Shown here in pieces: positions 10,321-21,193 of a stretch of 64,000 bases of DNA. A program made the position numbers and the translations under genes. The stretch's first letter is position 1. Each line of letters opens with the position of its first letter. Source of the stretch: Brachyhypopomus gauderio (lineage: Eukaryota; Chordata; Actinopteri; Gymnotiformes; Hypopomidae). Under the pieces are notes generated by a model that was not told where the DNA came from, made no database searches, and saw nothing but the letters and a program-made list of their open reading frames with translations. The stretch is taken from contig NC_135211.1 in the NCBI RefSeq assembly GCF_052324685.1, positions 51,910,182 to 51,974,181 of the forward strand, read 5' to 3'.

Positions 10321-13274
10321 AAGCTAACTCAAAATGAGGCACTTGGACCATAATGTAACTGTTTCCAAGTCTGTTTTTTTTAAAGAGATCTAAATCTAAA
10401 CTAAATCCAGTTTGAGCTCTCAGGCATGGAGACTGAGAAACTGGCTGTACTGTAGAAAGTGGTCACATGACCATGTTAACAATTTGGGAAGATTCAGTTG
10501 TTTGTTAATGTACATGTGAGTTATAGTCACAAGATCTGGCCCACTTAATTAAACCTCTCAAGAGTAAAACCCAGAAGACTCAATCTTCATAAAACTGTAT
10601 CACCCTTACTGCAGATGCGTAAGGGTCATATAGATTGCAATACCCGTAGACCATGTGGAGATTGTTTAGATTTGTATTGGGAAATCCATAGTCCAGGTCC
10701 CCACTTTGAAGTCCAGACTGTGTCACACTGCTGAAGCTGATAATTACATTTATCTGTTCCAGTACTGAAAGGATATGTTTGCCTCTTCATTAAAGCCTCG
10801 CTTATTATTCTGTGTGGTACTGAAGGGATTTGGTCCTTGATGCCTCATTACTATTGCGTGCTTATGTTTACTGTGTGTATCATTTTCAGATGTAATATAA
10901 TAAGAGGGCAGGTAGCAGCCAGGTCCTCCCAGCTGCTGCTGTGCTGTATTTGTGACTAATTTAAAAAATGACACACCAGCAGGTTGAATCATGAGTGTTA
11001 GCATCTTCCTGTCAATGTTATGATTTTGAAAAATTTTAGCATTTATTTTTGGTTTTGTATAACTTTGGAAAAGCCAATATTTATTATATATACTAACTGA
11101 ATGAAATGATCAGCATTAATAGGCCTACATAAAACCTCCTCAGATGTAGTGGTAATATTAACACCTGAGAGAGGATGAACATATTTCCCTTTTTTACCCA
11201 ATGTTTTTAATTTGACAAAGCCATCAGATACACTGTGGTTAGTTGTGCACCTTCCATGGATTACTGTGGCTGCGTTCCCCAACACTCCACACAAAGCTCT
11301 AAACACGATCCGTCTCACCTGAAGGTCGTTTGTTTGTCTATATATGACTTGTCTTTGTACCAGTTGACCGCTGGTCATTATATCCTTCATTTGGATCATG
11401 TCACGTGTTTTTGGTTTGTGCACTTTTCTATTAAATCATCCATTTACCCTGAGACTTGGCGTGATTGCTTCCATTTTATTTCACTCACCCTGCCCGTCAC
11501 ACATGCACTTCTCTGATAATGTAGTAAGGTGAAATGTTATGTTAATGTATTAATGTATTCTACTGCACTGTGACCTATATAATTGCAGACCCTGTTAGAA
11601 GCTAGGCCTGCATTACAAGTTCATAGATTTCCATTGAAAGGTAAATAGGCCTAAGGGTCGATAGAGGAAAGTGACACCATTGAATTCTGGAGACGTCACA
11701 AAGTGGCATCTACACGCCAAGTGCCTTATTTGTTGGAAATAGAGAGCAGTACACAGTATGTCTTGAATACATCTACAAGATTCCATTACTATATCATTAA
11801 TGGGTTAAACTACGCAGACTGCACCAGGGGTATGTTTTGACTTTCCTTATGGCTTTATTTTGATAATAAAATTTTAAAAAGCGAACTATGTATACATTCA
11901 GTATAACAATCTAATGTTTTCTGCTTGAGTGTAGAGTTCAGAACCGACTCATGTAAAGTCAGCTAGTTATAAGCACAATGTAAAGGCGAACTACAGTTGG
12001 GCTGTGTAAAAATTATGCAGTATATACTGTATCTTGCAGCATGGACTGTTGAACACATTATATGAAACTGTCCACACTAAACATTCACCTACTCTCGTTG
12101 TGTGTTTATTTCCTGTCCTGCTGTTCCTCTTCCTCCTCCTTTTCCTCCATGTCTGTTTGCAGCTCCTCTCTTCCAATTCTGCTGCTCTACACCACTGGAC
12201 TGCAGGGACATCATCTCTGTGTAACGTTCCAGTGCTGCCCCCTAGTGGCCGTTAGGCAACACAACAACACTAATGATCAGAACTCTGATTAGGAATCTTA
12301 TGTCCTTATACTGGAGTGTAGCAGCTCTGCTCAGATTAGTTAATCTCTTCTTCTAATATACCTGATTTAATTACATAGCACAATTGAGTAATGAGCTGCA
12401 TCAGAGCTATTAAATGTGTACATTCATCTAAACTATTCAAAATTATTATTCTGAAAAGTGATTTTGCTCACTGCTATTCCTTCTGGGTAATCACTCAGCG
12501 GATGTGTTTCCCATGAAGAAATGCCTGTACTTTCTGGAGATCAGACGAGTAAGAAGATTCCCATCATCAGAAATGGCACAAGCATTATTCTAGTGATGGC
12601 TGCAGGCAATGAAGAATCTGAATCACACCGCCATGCACAACGAATCAACATAAGAGACAAGATGAATATCTCTTGTCTCTTAAGTAATTTGATATAGACA
12701 CAGCTGTAGGTTATCTGGTAATAATCATCTGCAGCAGGAAAGAGGAAGGAGGTTGAGTGATTGTCAGTTGTCTGGTTCTCCTGGTAATAATCAATTCCAC
12801 ACCTTGTGGCCCTTGAGGACCCTGGATGATCTTATGGGGGTAGAGAGCGAGAGGATGGGCTGTACCAAGAGCCCTTTAAATATGGAGACAGACAAAACAT
12901 CATTCTACAGTCTTACATTTAATAATAGAGACCATTTAATTTGGTATTCAGCTGTGATCTTATAAATGTTTTAATGCTGAAACTGATACTGTTTGGTTGT
13001 GAAGAGTTTTGTAGACTATATATCTCACCTGAACAGATCACTCCAGCATGGTAGCTGGTTGGCACAATATTCCTAATTGAGCATTTCTATATTTCTGAAT
13101 CAAATACACCACATTGAACCTGAAGACCTCATTCAGTTTTATCTTTATCTGTTTTTCTCTTTGTAGCTGCAACAGCGAATCCACAATAAGTTGGAGATAA
13201 GTTGGTCTAATAAGGCGCAGCACAAGTTCATTGTTATTACAACGTTTATTGACTGAGTAAACAACACATAGTCC
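10321..13274. other. Region downstream of lectin B, no gene recognised
   Basis: Mostly AT-rich DNA with short chance ORFs. The only recognisable item is the LTR fragment near 11300-11501. I see no exon with lectin, immunoglobulin or other domain motifs, and no long repeat structure. Confidence 0.5.
11300..11501 (+). repeat. 5'-truncated LTR fragment, same family as 7805-8100
   Basis: The segment from GATCCGTCTCACCTGAAGG to CCTGCCCGTCACA follows the 3' two thirds of the solo LTR at 7805-8100, in the opposite orientation and with many substitutions. The 5' part does not align clearly, so its left border is approximate. No target duplication was found. Confidence 0.65.
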
Positions 13275-13404
13275 ACTTCCCTACAGACTACCTCTGCATC
13301 CTGCCAGTCAAAGTCAGTCTCACACACTGTGGTCCAGGACTGGTGGGACTTCACCCCCACTCCCCCAGAGAAGAATCCACCTCCATCTGCCAGTCTCACA
13401 GAGT
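13275..13404 (-). pseudogene. SRCR-domain exon relic
   Basis: On the - strand, after an AG acceptor (TGTGTGCTCTCAG), the frame reads DSVRLADGGGFFSG, then VKSHQSWTTVCE and DFDWQDAEVVCREV. These are the conserved first half of a scavenger-receptor cysteine-rich domain (DMBT1/CD163-type tandem receptors). After CREV the homology ends abruptly, and no further SRCR exon was found nearby. It is most likely an isolated fragment of an immune or epithelial scavenger receptor gene. It is in frame but too short to be functional alone. Confidence 0.65.
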
Positions 13405-13502
13405 CTGAGAGCACACAGGCCAAAAAAGTGAATGGAAAAACACGAGTGAGATGACAGAGTGATTTAATAACCTTCAACCATAACATTTCCACCACATTAT
13501 TA

Positions 13503-13793
13503 ATGTGCCACATTTTGTCAATTGTGATTTTTTACACTGCAATTGAAATTTGTCCTCCACTTTTTACCCATCTGTGCAGTTAACACACAAACACACACTA
13601 GTGATTACTAGGGGGCTGTGGTGCACACGTGCCCAGAGTGGTGGGCAGCCCTAGCCCAGCACCTGGGGAGCAGTTGGGGTTAGGTGCCTTGCTCAAGGGC
13701 ACCTCAGTCATGGCCTCAGGTCTGGGAATCAAACCCACAACGCTCCGGTCAGAAGACCAGTTACCATTAGTACCATTAGGCCATGACTGCCCA
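13503..13793 (-). repeat. tRNA-derived V-SINE-type element
   Basis: On the - strand it begins GGGCAGTCATGGCC, has a B-box-like GTTGTGGGTTTGATTCCC, then the fish SINE core GCCCTTGAGCAAGGCACC, the GGCTGCCCACC region and the tail AATTGACAAAATGTGGCAC. The copy at 27326-27602 has the same order of parts on the + strand. Non-coding; it would have been copied by a LINE partner. Confidence 0.75.
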
Positions 13794-13906
13794 CAGCCAT
13801 GATGGCCCCATAATGGGTCTTTGAATCCCAATCAAACAAGCTTCTTTGTGGCTTTTCCCCCTATGTCTATGAGTTTGCTTCTCCTTTGTGCATTGGCTGT
13901 CATGGT

Positions 13907-14783
13907 CAGTGTTGGGAACGTTACTTTAAAAAAGTAATTAGTTATAGTTATTCAATACTTGTTCAAAAAAGTAACTGAGATAGTAACTGAATTACTCTAT
14001 AATAAAAGTAACTCGTTACCAGGGAAAGTAAATATTTGCATTACAGTAAAAAAAAGTTGTATGCCAATGAATAAAGATGTTTTTGAAAAAGCAGTTTTCA
14101 CAGTCAGTTGAAATGAGTAGATCAGAAAGGTGTTTAACCTTTGATATTTATTGCACATCAACAGACCAGTGCAGGATAAAATCCTTTAAAATCCCAAATC
14201 TTTGTAAAAAAAAATCCAATTAAATTACATTCTCTCAACCTGAGACAACTGGTTTGTTCACAACAGAAGTAAACTTAACAATAAAACCTCTATTCTTAAT
14301 TAAATAAATCAAATACCCAGTCTGGTAGACATTCAGGAACTTCAAGTATTTTCTTAAATAATGTTTATATCGCCACCTTGAAAATGCAAATTTTTCTTCG
14401 GCTTGCTCCTGACTCGCCATTTCTGCCTCTTCTCCATTTGTGTCGTGTGTCACTGGTGTGCTTCGGCACGCGTGTAAAAACACTAGCTCTGATTGGCTAC
14501 CATAACGCTACCTTAGCCAATCGATTACTGACTTACTAAGTTAAACAGGTGTTACACTGAGAACTGTGACCTATCGAGATCTGTTACCCCTCACTAGCCT
14601 GGGCAGGGGTCTGCTCAGATTACTGTTAGTATATCAATATATAGTACCGCACCGGTTTTAATGACCAGTAACGTCAACGGCGTTGTAACGACAGGAAAAG
14701 TAATTAATTATATTATCCCGTTACAGACAAAATGACGCCGTTACCTAACGCCGTTATTTTTAACGGCGTTATTCGCAACACTG
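13907..14783. mobile_element. Non-autonomous hAT element with 8-bp target duplication
   Basis: The element starts CAGTGTTGGGAACGTTAC and ends GTTATTCGCAACACTG, giving hAT-type inverted ends. The eight bases GTCATGGT lie directly on both sides (13899-13906 and 14784-14791). The interior (877 bp) holds only a short relic frame on the - strand (14235-14483) resembling the start of a transposase. It could only have moved with an enzyme supplied elsewhere. Confidence 0.88.
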
Positions 14784-15732
14784 GTCATGGTACATATTCT
14801 AAAATACTTTGTCTGGTTTGAATGAGTGACTGCCATTTTCTTTTTTTTGATTTGTGTTTATAGTAGAGAGTTAGGGTAGTCCTCAGTGTTTTTGTTTGTG
14901 TGTAGGTTTAGGTAGCTGATATTTGCTTGTTCTAAGTGGGTTTTTCGTTTATTTTGGCATTAGTCCAGATTAGGCCTTGAAAATATCACCCATCTTCATT
15001 GCACATATTACTTATTCTTCATACTACATGTGCAAGTACATCAGTCTAAATCTGGATCTTTATGTCAAAACGCAGTGGTGAGAGAACAGGAAGGAAAGAC
15101 AACCATATATACACATGAGTGTTGTGATGATAACCCACAAAGCCTACAAAACTGTCATGTGACTATCAAACAAGAAACCCGAGCACTAGGCCAGGGTTGA
15201 GCACTGTAGTCCTGGACTGCCACAGCTTGCAACCTGGCTATGTTCAGCACACATGATTCACCTTAAGAAAAATTTATTAACTGTTAAGGCTAGGGTTGCC
15301 ACCCGTCCCATAAAATACGGAATCGTCCCGTATTTGGCAGTTAAATGTTGCGTCCCGTATTGAACCGATACGGGACGCGATTTGTTCCGTATTTTCAAAA
15401 GTGCCCAATGCTCATCTCTGTCACACACACACACACCAACATTAAATGTAACAATTATGCATAAAATAAAACACAGGAAATACTAAGGCCAGCAAAATGG
15501 TCGTGGATCCTCTTAGGACCCCCGGCCTGCTACGGACCAGTGTGACTACCCGATCCGTACACCCTGCCCGATCCGTACCGAGCATGCGCGAGAAAATGTG
15601 CGCATGCGCGTTGCGATTGGCCCAGGCACGTATCGGGCAGATATTTTGCGCATGCGTTAACACTTTACGACACTACTAGATGCGAAGTAGTGAACGGAGT
15701 CTGTGATCGTACGAGAAGCATTGTAATTAAAA

Positions 15733-15860
15733 AATGAAGGATTTCAGATTTTATGGCGAGTTAAAGGAGTATATCTCCCACGGTTTATTCAAATCGACTT
15801 GTGATAAAAATATGCGACGTGAAATTCGTCGTGTATCTGAAAACTTTATAGTTGAAGGTA
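15733..15860 (+). pseudogene. Exon relic resembling the N-terminus of gypsy-integrase-like (GIN/Ginger) proteins
   Basis: A frame starting MKDFRFYGELKEY runs to a GTAAGT donor at about 15861. It would continue at 21374 (after the LINE) with RMFYIGPNKNYMRLV and KRSALIECHNNPGTG. The order basic helix, FYIG, EEKK and ECH resembles the zinc-binding head of GIN1-like integrases and Ginger DNA transposons. The expected following H-G..KT segment and the whole catalytic core are absent. A complementary copy lies in the other arm. Family assignment is an inference from pattern. Confidence 0.45.
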
Positions 15861-16091
15861 AGTTAAATTCAAACCATGTTCCTAAGTTAACAGTCTGTCC
15901 TGTCGTGGAATATAAAGTTTTTTTTTTTTTTTTTTTTTTTTCCTTTATTTACAATAATCGCTTACACACAAAATCAAGGCACAAATGGTAATACAAGGAA
16001 TCAGTTAAATAAGTTGAGTAGCATATGAACAAAAAAAATAAATAAATAATACATAAATAAATAAATAACATAATAAAACACATAATAAAAC

Positions 16092-16432
16092 TGTCACGGT
16101 GACAGCTCCGGACCCTTCCCTGTGGGCGTGCCGTTACGTCGTCTGCGTGTCGTTATGTCCATGTATGTACTTCCGTGGGTGTGGGTTGTTTGTGAGCGTG
16201 TTCGTTTGTTACACCTGTGCCTTGTCTCGAGGTCACGTGGGTCTGTGTAACTCACCTATTTATTGTGCGTTCGCGCGGTGTCTAGTGCTCGTCTTTGTCT
16301 AAAGCCAGGTGTCAGTGTGAGTGTGACTGTGCTGCTTGCGCTCCGCACCGAGCTTACTCGTGTCTTTGTTAATAAATGTTCATCGTTCACCGTAATCGTC
16401 TTGGTGTCTGCTTCCCACACCCAAGCGTTACA
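16092..16432 (+). repeat. Solo LTR in the LINE 3' UTR, TSD AAAAC
   Basis: It starts TGTCACGGTGACAGCTCC and ends CCCAAGCGTTACA, 341 bp. The five bases AAAAC flank it on both sides (16087-16091 and 16433-16437). It contains an AATAAATG signal near its 3' end. It belongs to the same family as the LTR at 1007-1376. Having landed in the LINE, it is younger than that insertion. Confidence 0.9.
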
Positions 16433-16456
16433 AAAACATGTATATTATATAGAGGT

Positions 16457-19400
16457 TTACATCAGACCAAAGTTTTTCATCAAAAAAATAAGTTTTTGAG
16501 CAGAATTACTTTTAACTAAAATTAGAGACTCCAAGAAACAATTAAGAAAATTTTTCAAATAACCTAAATTAGGATTCGTTTTGAAAAATCTACATTTATG
16601 AATAAAAAACTTTCCCATTAATATTAAATTATTTATTACAAATTCTGCACTGGAATTCTGCAGATAAATACCAAATTTAATTATTGTCAGATTCAAAGTC
16701 GGCAAATCGATTCCTTGACCTTGGAGCCAATCCCAAATACTACACCAAAAGTCTTGTATGACATGACACTGAAAGAAAAGATGATCTAAATCCTCCTCTT
16801 CACCATCACAGAATGAGCACCCTTGAGTATCAAATTTAAATCTAGACTTTAAAAAAGAATTAGTTGGATAGATGTCATTTAGAATTTTAAAATGGACTTC
16901 CTTTACTTTTGGAGGAAGAGGAAACGAAATGTATTTAGTTCTAATTTTATAAATTATATCTTGATCATAATCATTTAGAATATAATGCCTCTTAACCTGA
17001 CCAGGATATAACACTTTCTGTAACAGTCTCCGAGTGAACTTGTTAGTCATCTTTTTATCTTTAAAGTCTATATCTTCTATATAGAGTTGGCTCAAAACAG
17101 GAGAGGTCTTGGAATTACATACATCTTCTTTAACCATAGATTTAAGAACAGCTGGGAACGCTTTTATCAATTTGTTGTAAATCTTCACATCAAAAACAAG
17201 ATTAAACTTCGAACAAAAGTCTTTGAACAATAATATAGTTCCATTGTCATCCATAAAGTGTGAAATGGCCCAAATTCCTTTCGAAAACAGGTTCTCAAAA
17301 AAAACAGATTTTCTGTTCAACAAAATATATCTGTTGTTCCAGACAGGAGAATTATGTGGTGTAAAATTATGTTTGTACAGAAGTTTCCAATACATCAGGA
17401 CCTGTTGATGGAAATCTGACAGTTTGATAGGTAATTTATTATAGACAAAGTCGCATCTCAAAAGAAAATCAACTCCACCTACATTCTGAAAAACAAAATT
17501 AGGAATGATAAACCAGAAGGATTGTGAATCATTACAAAATGCTCTAAGCCAATTAAGTTTAAGAACACCATTCATGGAGCCAAAATCAATTACATTAACA
17601 CCACCTTCCTCATGGTTTTTAACCAGATCTTCTTTTCTAATATAATGATATTTATTTTTCCATACAAAATTAAAGTTGAGTTTGTCTATGTCTTTAATAA
17701 TGCCAGGCAGAACCGCCAGAGAAGATGCAGGATAGATCAGCCTGGATAAACTATCCATTTTGGTTAGGAGGATTCTTCCAAAGATAGTGATATCCCTTGG
17801 AATCCATTTTCTTAAAATTAATCCACATTTTTCAACATTATTATGAATGTTATACTTCTCAGATACCGTTTTATCTTTACAAATCAAAATTCCTAAATAT
17901 TTCACTTCTTTCTTTACATTTATATTATATAGTGTTTGCAGAGGACACTCATGAACACTTAGAATTTCACATTTGTCTATATTTAATTGTAAACCAGAGG
18001 CTTTTGAAAAGCAATCTATAGTTTGTAACACCAATGGAATTTGACTACTGTCCTTTAAAAAAAGAGTTGTGTCATCTGCCAATTGACTTATCAAAATATT
18101 TTTTCCAAATATGTTAATCCCTTCAATATTACTAGACTTAATTAAAATTGACAACATTTCAGCCGCCATAATAAACAATAAAGGGGAAGAAGGACAACCC
18201 TGTCTTATACCTCTTTTAACCTGAAATCTAGGACTCGTACCATAAGTCAAAGAGACCGAGCTGTTAATGTTATTGTACAGCGTTCCGACAATATTAAGAA
18301 ACTTCGGTCCAAAACCAAAAGAAGTCAGAGTCTGCATTATAAAGGGGTGCTCAACACAATCGAAAGCCTTATAAAAGTCTAAAAATAACATAAGACCCCC
18401 TTCATTAACTAAGTCACTATAGTCAAGCAAATCCAATACAAGTCGAATATTATTATGTATTGAGCGACCTTTTAAAAAGCCAGATTGAGTTTCACTAATT
18501 ATTGTAGAGATCCCCTTTTTTAATCTTGCAGCAACAACCCCAGAGAGAACTTTATAGTCTGTATTCAACAAAGTGATTGGTCTGAGATTGTTTATTAATC
18601 GTTTATCTTTACCAGATTTAGGAATTAACGAAATTAAACCTTCTTTCATACTAGGAGTCAATGTATTTCTCATTATGCAGGTATTTATAGTCCTAAATAA
18701 AAGATTTTTAATATCATTCCAAAAAAAACGATAAAAATTGGCAGTTAGACCATCAGTACCTGGTGCTTTGTCTAATTGCATTTTAAAGACCACTACCTCA
18801 AGTTCCTCTAATCTGACTTCAGACTCACATAGATTTTTAAATGACTCTTCAATTTGTGGAGTCTTATTTTTGATTTTCTGAAAGAGATAATTGGAGTCAT
18901 CGATAGAGAAGTGGGAGGAATATAGATTAGAAAAAAAATTAAAAACTTCTGTTTCTATGGCCTTACCATCATTGCATTCCTGATCATTGATTAATAAAGT
19001 TGTTATAGAGTTCCTTTGTTGTCTGCCTTTTTCTAATCGACTAAAGTATGAAGAATTTTTTTCTCCCGCTTCCATCCATCTAGCTCTCGCCCTAATAAAG
19101 GCACCACGTGCTCTTTTAAGGTATAAAGCATCTAATTTAGATTGTAGTTCAATTAAATATGGACTGGTTGAATCAGAGGAGCTACAGAACTGATTAATTT
19201 CTCTGAATAAATCACATTCATATTGTTTTTCTTTATTTCTAAGTTCTTTACTAAAATATATAGTCTCTAAACGTATTTTGTATTTCAAAAAGTCCCACTT
19301 ATTCGCATCCTCTACAATTGAGTGATCAGCTTCAACTTCCTTTATAATCTTTTTAATCCTGGCACAGTAGTCCTCATTGTCTAATAAACTGGCATTAAAT

Positions 19401-20179
19401 TTCCAATAGCCTTTATGTCTACTCGTCTGTGCTGTAGGTCCTATTATTAAACTAACATAACAATGGTCAGATAGCGGTGCTTTAGAAATTGCAGATACTG
19501 CGGTGCCTGTTAAGAAATAATCACTTATCAACCAATAATCTAGTCTTGACTTACAAAGCCCATTAGGTTTTATCCATGAATATTCAGCACACCCTGGATT
19601 TAATGCTCTCCACACATCAGTTAATTTGTTATCATTCATGAAAGTACTTAACAGAGTGTTATGTTGTTGTCTGCCTAATCTTGGAGGCCATCTGTCCAGC
19701 CATTCATTCGGAGTTATATTCCAATCCCCACCTAGAATAACATGGTCAGTGAGATACCGAGTTGTAAATTCCAATATAATTTGAGATAACTCATCCAGTA
19801 AATTACGGTTCAAACTGTCACTACCAAAACCATACACATTAACTAGAATGAAGACTAAGTCATCAATTTGGGTCGCTACTGCTAACCAATGTCCATTTCT
19901 GTCTCCTTTGTATGTCAGAATATCTCCGGGAAAATTATTAAAGCAAATAGCAACACCACCTGATCGGTTTGTACCATTGCTGAATAAAATCCTGTCACCC
20001 CATTGATTAGCCCAAAAGGTTTCATCTGTACTGGAAGAATGAGTCTCTTGAAAAAATAAACAGTTTGAATTCTGTCCTTTTGAAAACAAAAATAATGCCT
20101 TTCTTTTAACCATATCTTTTAAACCTCTAACATTGAGTGAACCAAGTGAAATTTTCTGTTTTAACATTAGAAACAACAC
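16457..20179 (-). CDS. LINE ORF2: endonuclease and reverse transcriptase (1240 aa)
   Basis: The protein nicks target DNA and copies LINE RNA. Residues 1-245 are an AP-type endonuclease: LGSLNVRGL, FFQETHS, ILGGDWN (about 150), LDYWLIS and SDHC (about 238). The reverse transcriptase follows with KAPGTDG, LRPITLLNTDYK, SGFLKGR, LFLDFYKAFD, RGIRQGCPSSPLLF and the catalytic QLADDTTLF at about residue 700. A C-terminal cysteine/histidine cluster (CSFCDGEEEDLDHLFFQC) is typical of the group. No stop or frameshift interrupts the frame, so the protein may be functional. The start could be Met1 or Met5. The L1/Tx1 assignment comes from ORF1 plus the AP-endonuclease/LADD layout. Confidence 0.92.
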   Translation of the reverse strand: MLFLMLKQKISLGSLNVRGLKDMVKRKALFLFSKGQNSNCLFFQETHSSSTDETFWANQWGDRILFSNGTNRSGGVAICFNNFPGDILTYKGDRNGHWLAVATQIDDLVFILVNVYGFGSDSLNRNLLDELSQIILEFTTRYLTDHVILGGDWNITPNEWLDRWPPRLGRQQHNTLLSTFMNDNKLTDVWRALNPGCAEYSWIKPNGLCKSRLDYWLISDYFLTGTAVSAISKAPLSDHCYVSLIIGPTAQTSRHKGYWKFNASLLDNEDYCARIKKIIKEVEADHSIVEDANKWDFLKYKIRLETIYFSKELRNKEKQYECDLFREINQFCSSSDSTSPYLIELQSKLDALYLKRARGAFIRARARWMEAGEKNSSYFSRLEKGRQQRNSITTLLINDQECNDGKAIETEVFNFFSNLYSSHFSIDDSNYLFQKIKNKTPQIEESFKNLCESEVRLEELEVVVFKMQLDKAPGTDGLTANFYRFFWNDIKNLLFRTINTCIMRNTLTPSMKEGLISLIPKSGKDKRLINNLRPITLLNTDYKVLSGVVAARLKKGISTIISETQSGFLKGRSIHNNIRLVLDLLDYSDLVNEGGLMLFLDFYKAFDCVEHPFIMQTLTSFGFGPKFLNIVGTLYNNINSSVSLTYGTSPRFQVKRGIRQGCPSSPLLFIMAAEMLSILIKSSNIEGINIFGKNILISQLADDTTLFLKDSSQIPLVLQTIDCFSKASGLQLNIDKCEILSVHECPLQTLYNINVKKEVKYLGILICKDKTVSEKYNIHNNVEKCGLILRKWIPRDITIFGRILLTKMDSLSRLIYPASSLAVLPGIIKDIDKLNFNFVWKNKYHYIRKEDLVKNHEEGGVNVIDFGSMNGVLKLNWLRAFCNDSQSFWFIIPNFVFQNVGGVDFLLRCDFVYNKLPIKLSDFHQQVLMYWKLLYKHNFTPHNSPVWNNRYILLNRKSVFFENLFSKGIWAISHFMDDNGTILLFKDFCSKFNLVFDVKIYNKLIKAFPAVLKSMVKEDVCNSKTSPVLSQLYIEDIDFKDKKMTNKFTRRLLQKVLYPGQVKRHYILNDYDQDIIYKIRTKYISFPLPPKVKEVHFKILNDIYPTNSFLKSRFKFDTQGCSFCDGEEEDLDHLFFQCHVIQDFWCSIWDWLQGQGIDLPTLNLTIIKFGIYLQNSSAEFVINNLILMGKFFIHKCRFFKTNPNLGYLKNFLNCFLESLILVKSNSAQKLIFLMKNFGLM

Positions 20180-20329
20180 ACAAAAAATACAAGAATAAAC
20201 TGTAAATAGAAAGATAAGAAAAAAGCTCAGTTAAACTGAGTACCAGAAGATGATACTCAGTAAGCTAGCTGTACAAGTTATGAACTCAAGAGACGCAGGA
20301 GCAAGACCTTTTGCAAATTCTACATCTCC

Positions 20330-21193
20330 TTATTTAGTATGCATACCTTCAAAACCAATTAGGTGACCGTCAATATACCCAAAGGGGCCACGAAAGTAGG
20401 CCACCTTTCCGGCTCTCCTTGCTTCATCAATCTGTGGCCACAGACGATTTCGCTCCTCCCAGTCTTCTTTGGGTAACATTTCAGCAAAGCGGATGCCCAG
20501 TTCTTTGCAGTAGGTGGACTTTTTGGCTTTCTTCCAGACCTCTTCCTTTGTTAGTCTTCGTGTAAATAACACGATGATGCATCTTTGCTTATTTTCCAAC
20601 CTACGTCCCAGTCGGTGTACCACATCCACGTCATCTTCCATTCTGGCTGCGGACTCAGGAACGATGTGCTTCAGGGTCTGTATGACTAAAGCCCTGACGT
20701 CTTCACCTTTTTCCTCCTTCAAGCCTTTTATGCGAAGGCTCCATCTCATTCTGTACCTTTCCTGTTCTCTGAGCCTCTTTTTAAGATCATCGTTCTCCTT
20801 TCGTAATTTGTCACTTTGCTTTTCCAGCTCATAAACCTTAGCCTTACATTCTTTAACTTCGTTAGCATTAAATTCCACCGCTTTGGCTAGGTTAGCGAGC
20901 ATAACACTGGTGTGCATAACCTGTTGTTCAATATTGTCCACTTTCTCTCCAAGCGTAACAATACCTTTCATTATATCTTTAAGAGATATTTCCTCCTCTT
21001 CTTGCTCTTCCCCAGAACGGAGCCGCTTATCACCTGGTGTCTTGCTAGGCGTTGAGGGCGTCGAGTCACCTCGTTCCCTTTTACTTTTAGTGGCGATGTC
21101 CATGGCGTAACCGTGGTCTCTGTCGGAAGCGGCTTCTTTCTTTTTCGAGTCAACTCTAGGCTTGAGTGATTTGTTGATGTTCTGGGAAGCCAT
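20330..21193 (-). CDS. LINE ORF1: coiled-coil RNA-binding protein (287 aa)
   Basis: An L1-type ORF1 protein that would coat LINE RNA. The order is a basic, Ser/Thr-rich N-terminus (1-70), an acidic patch (EEQEEEE), a heptad coiled coil at about 75-145 (VDNIEQQVM to LKKRLREQE), then an RRM-like start (WSLRIKGLKEE) and a C-terminal domain with VDVVHRLG, RCIIVLFTRR and FRGPFGYI. It lies 150 bp upstream of ORF2. The frame is uninterrupted. Confidence 0.88.
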   Translation of the reverse strand: MASQNINKSLKPRVDSKKKEAASDRDHGYAMDIATKSKRERGDSTPSTPSKTPGDKRLRSGEEQEEEEISLKDIMKGIVTLGEKVDNIEQQVMHTSVMLANLAKAVEFNANEVKECKAKVYELEKQSDKLRKENDDLKKRLREQERYRMRWSLRIKGLKEEKGEDVRALVIQTLKHIVPESAARMEDDVDVVHRLGRRLENKQRCIIVLFTRRLTKEEVWKKAKKSTYCKELGIRFAEMLPKEDWEERNRLWPQIDEARRAGKVAYFRGPFGYIDGHLIGFEGMHTK

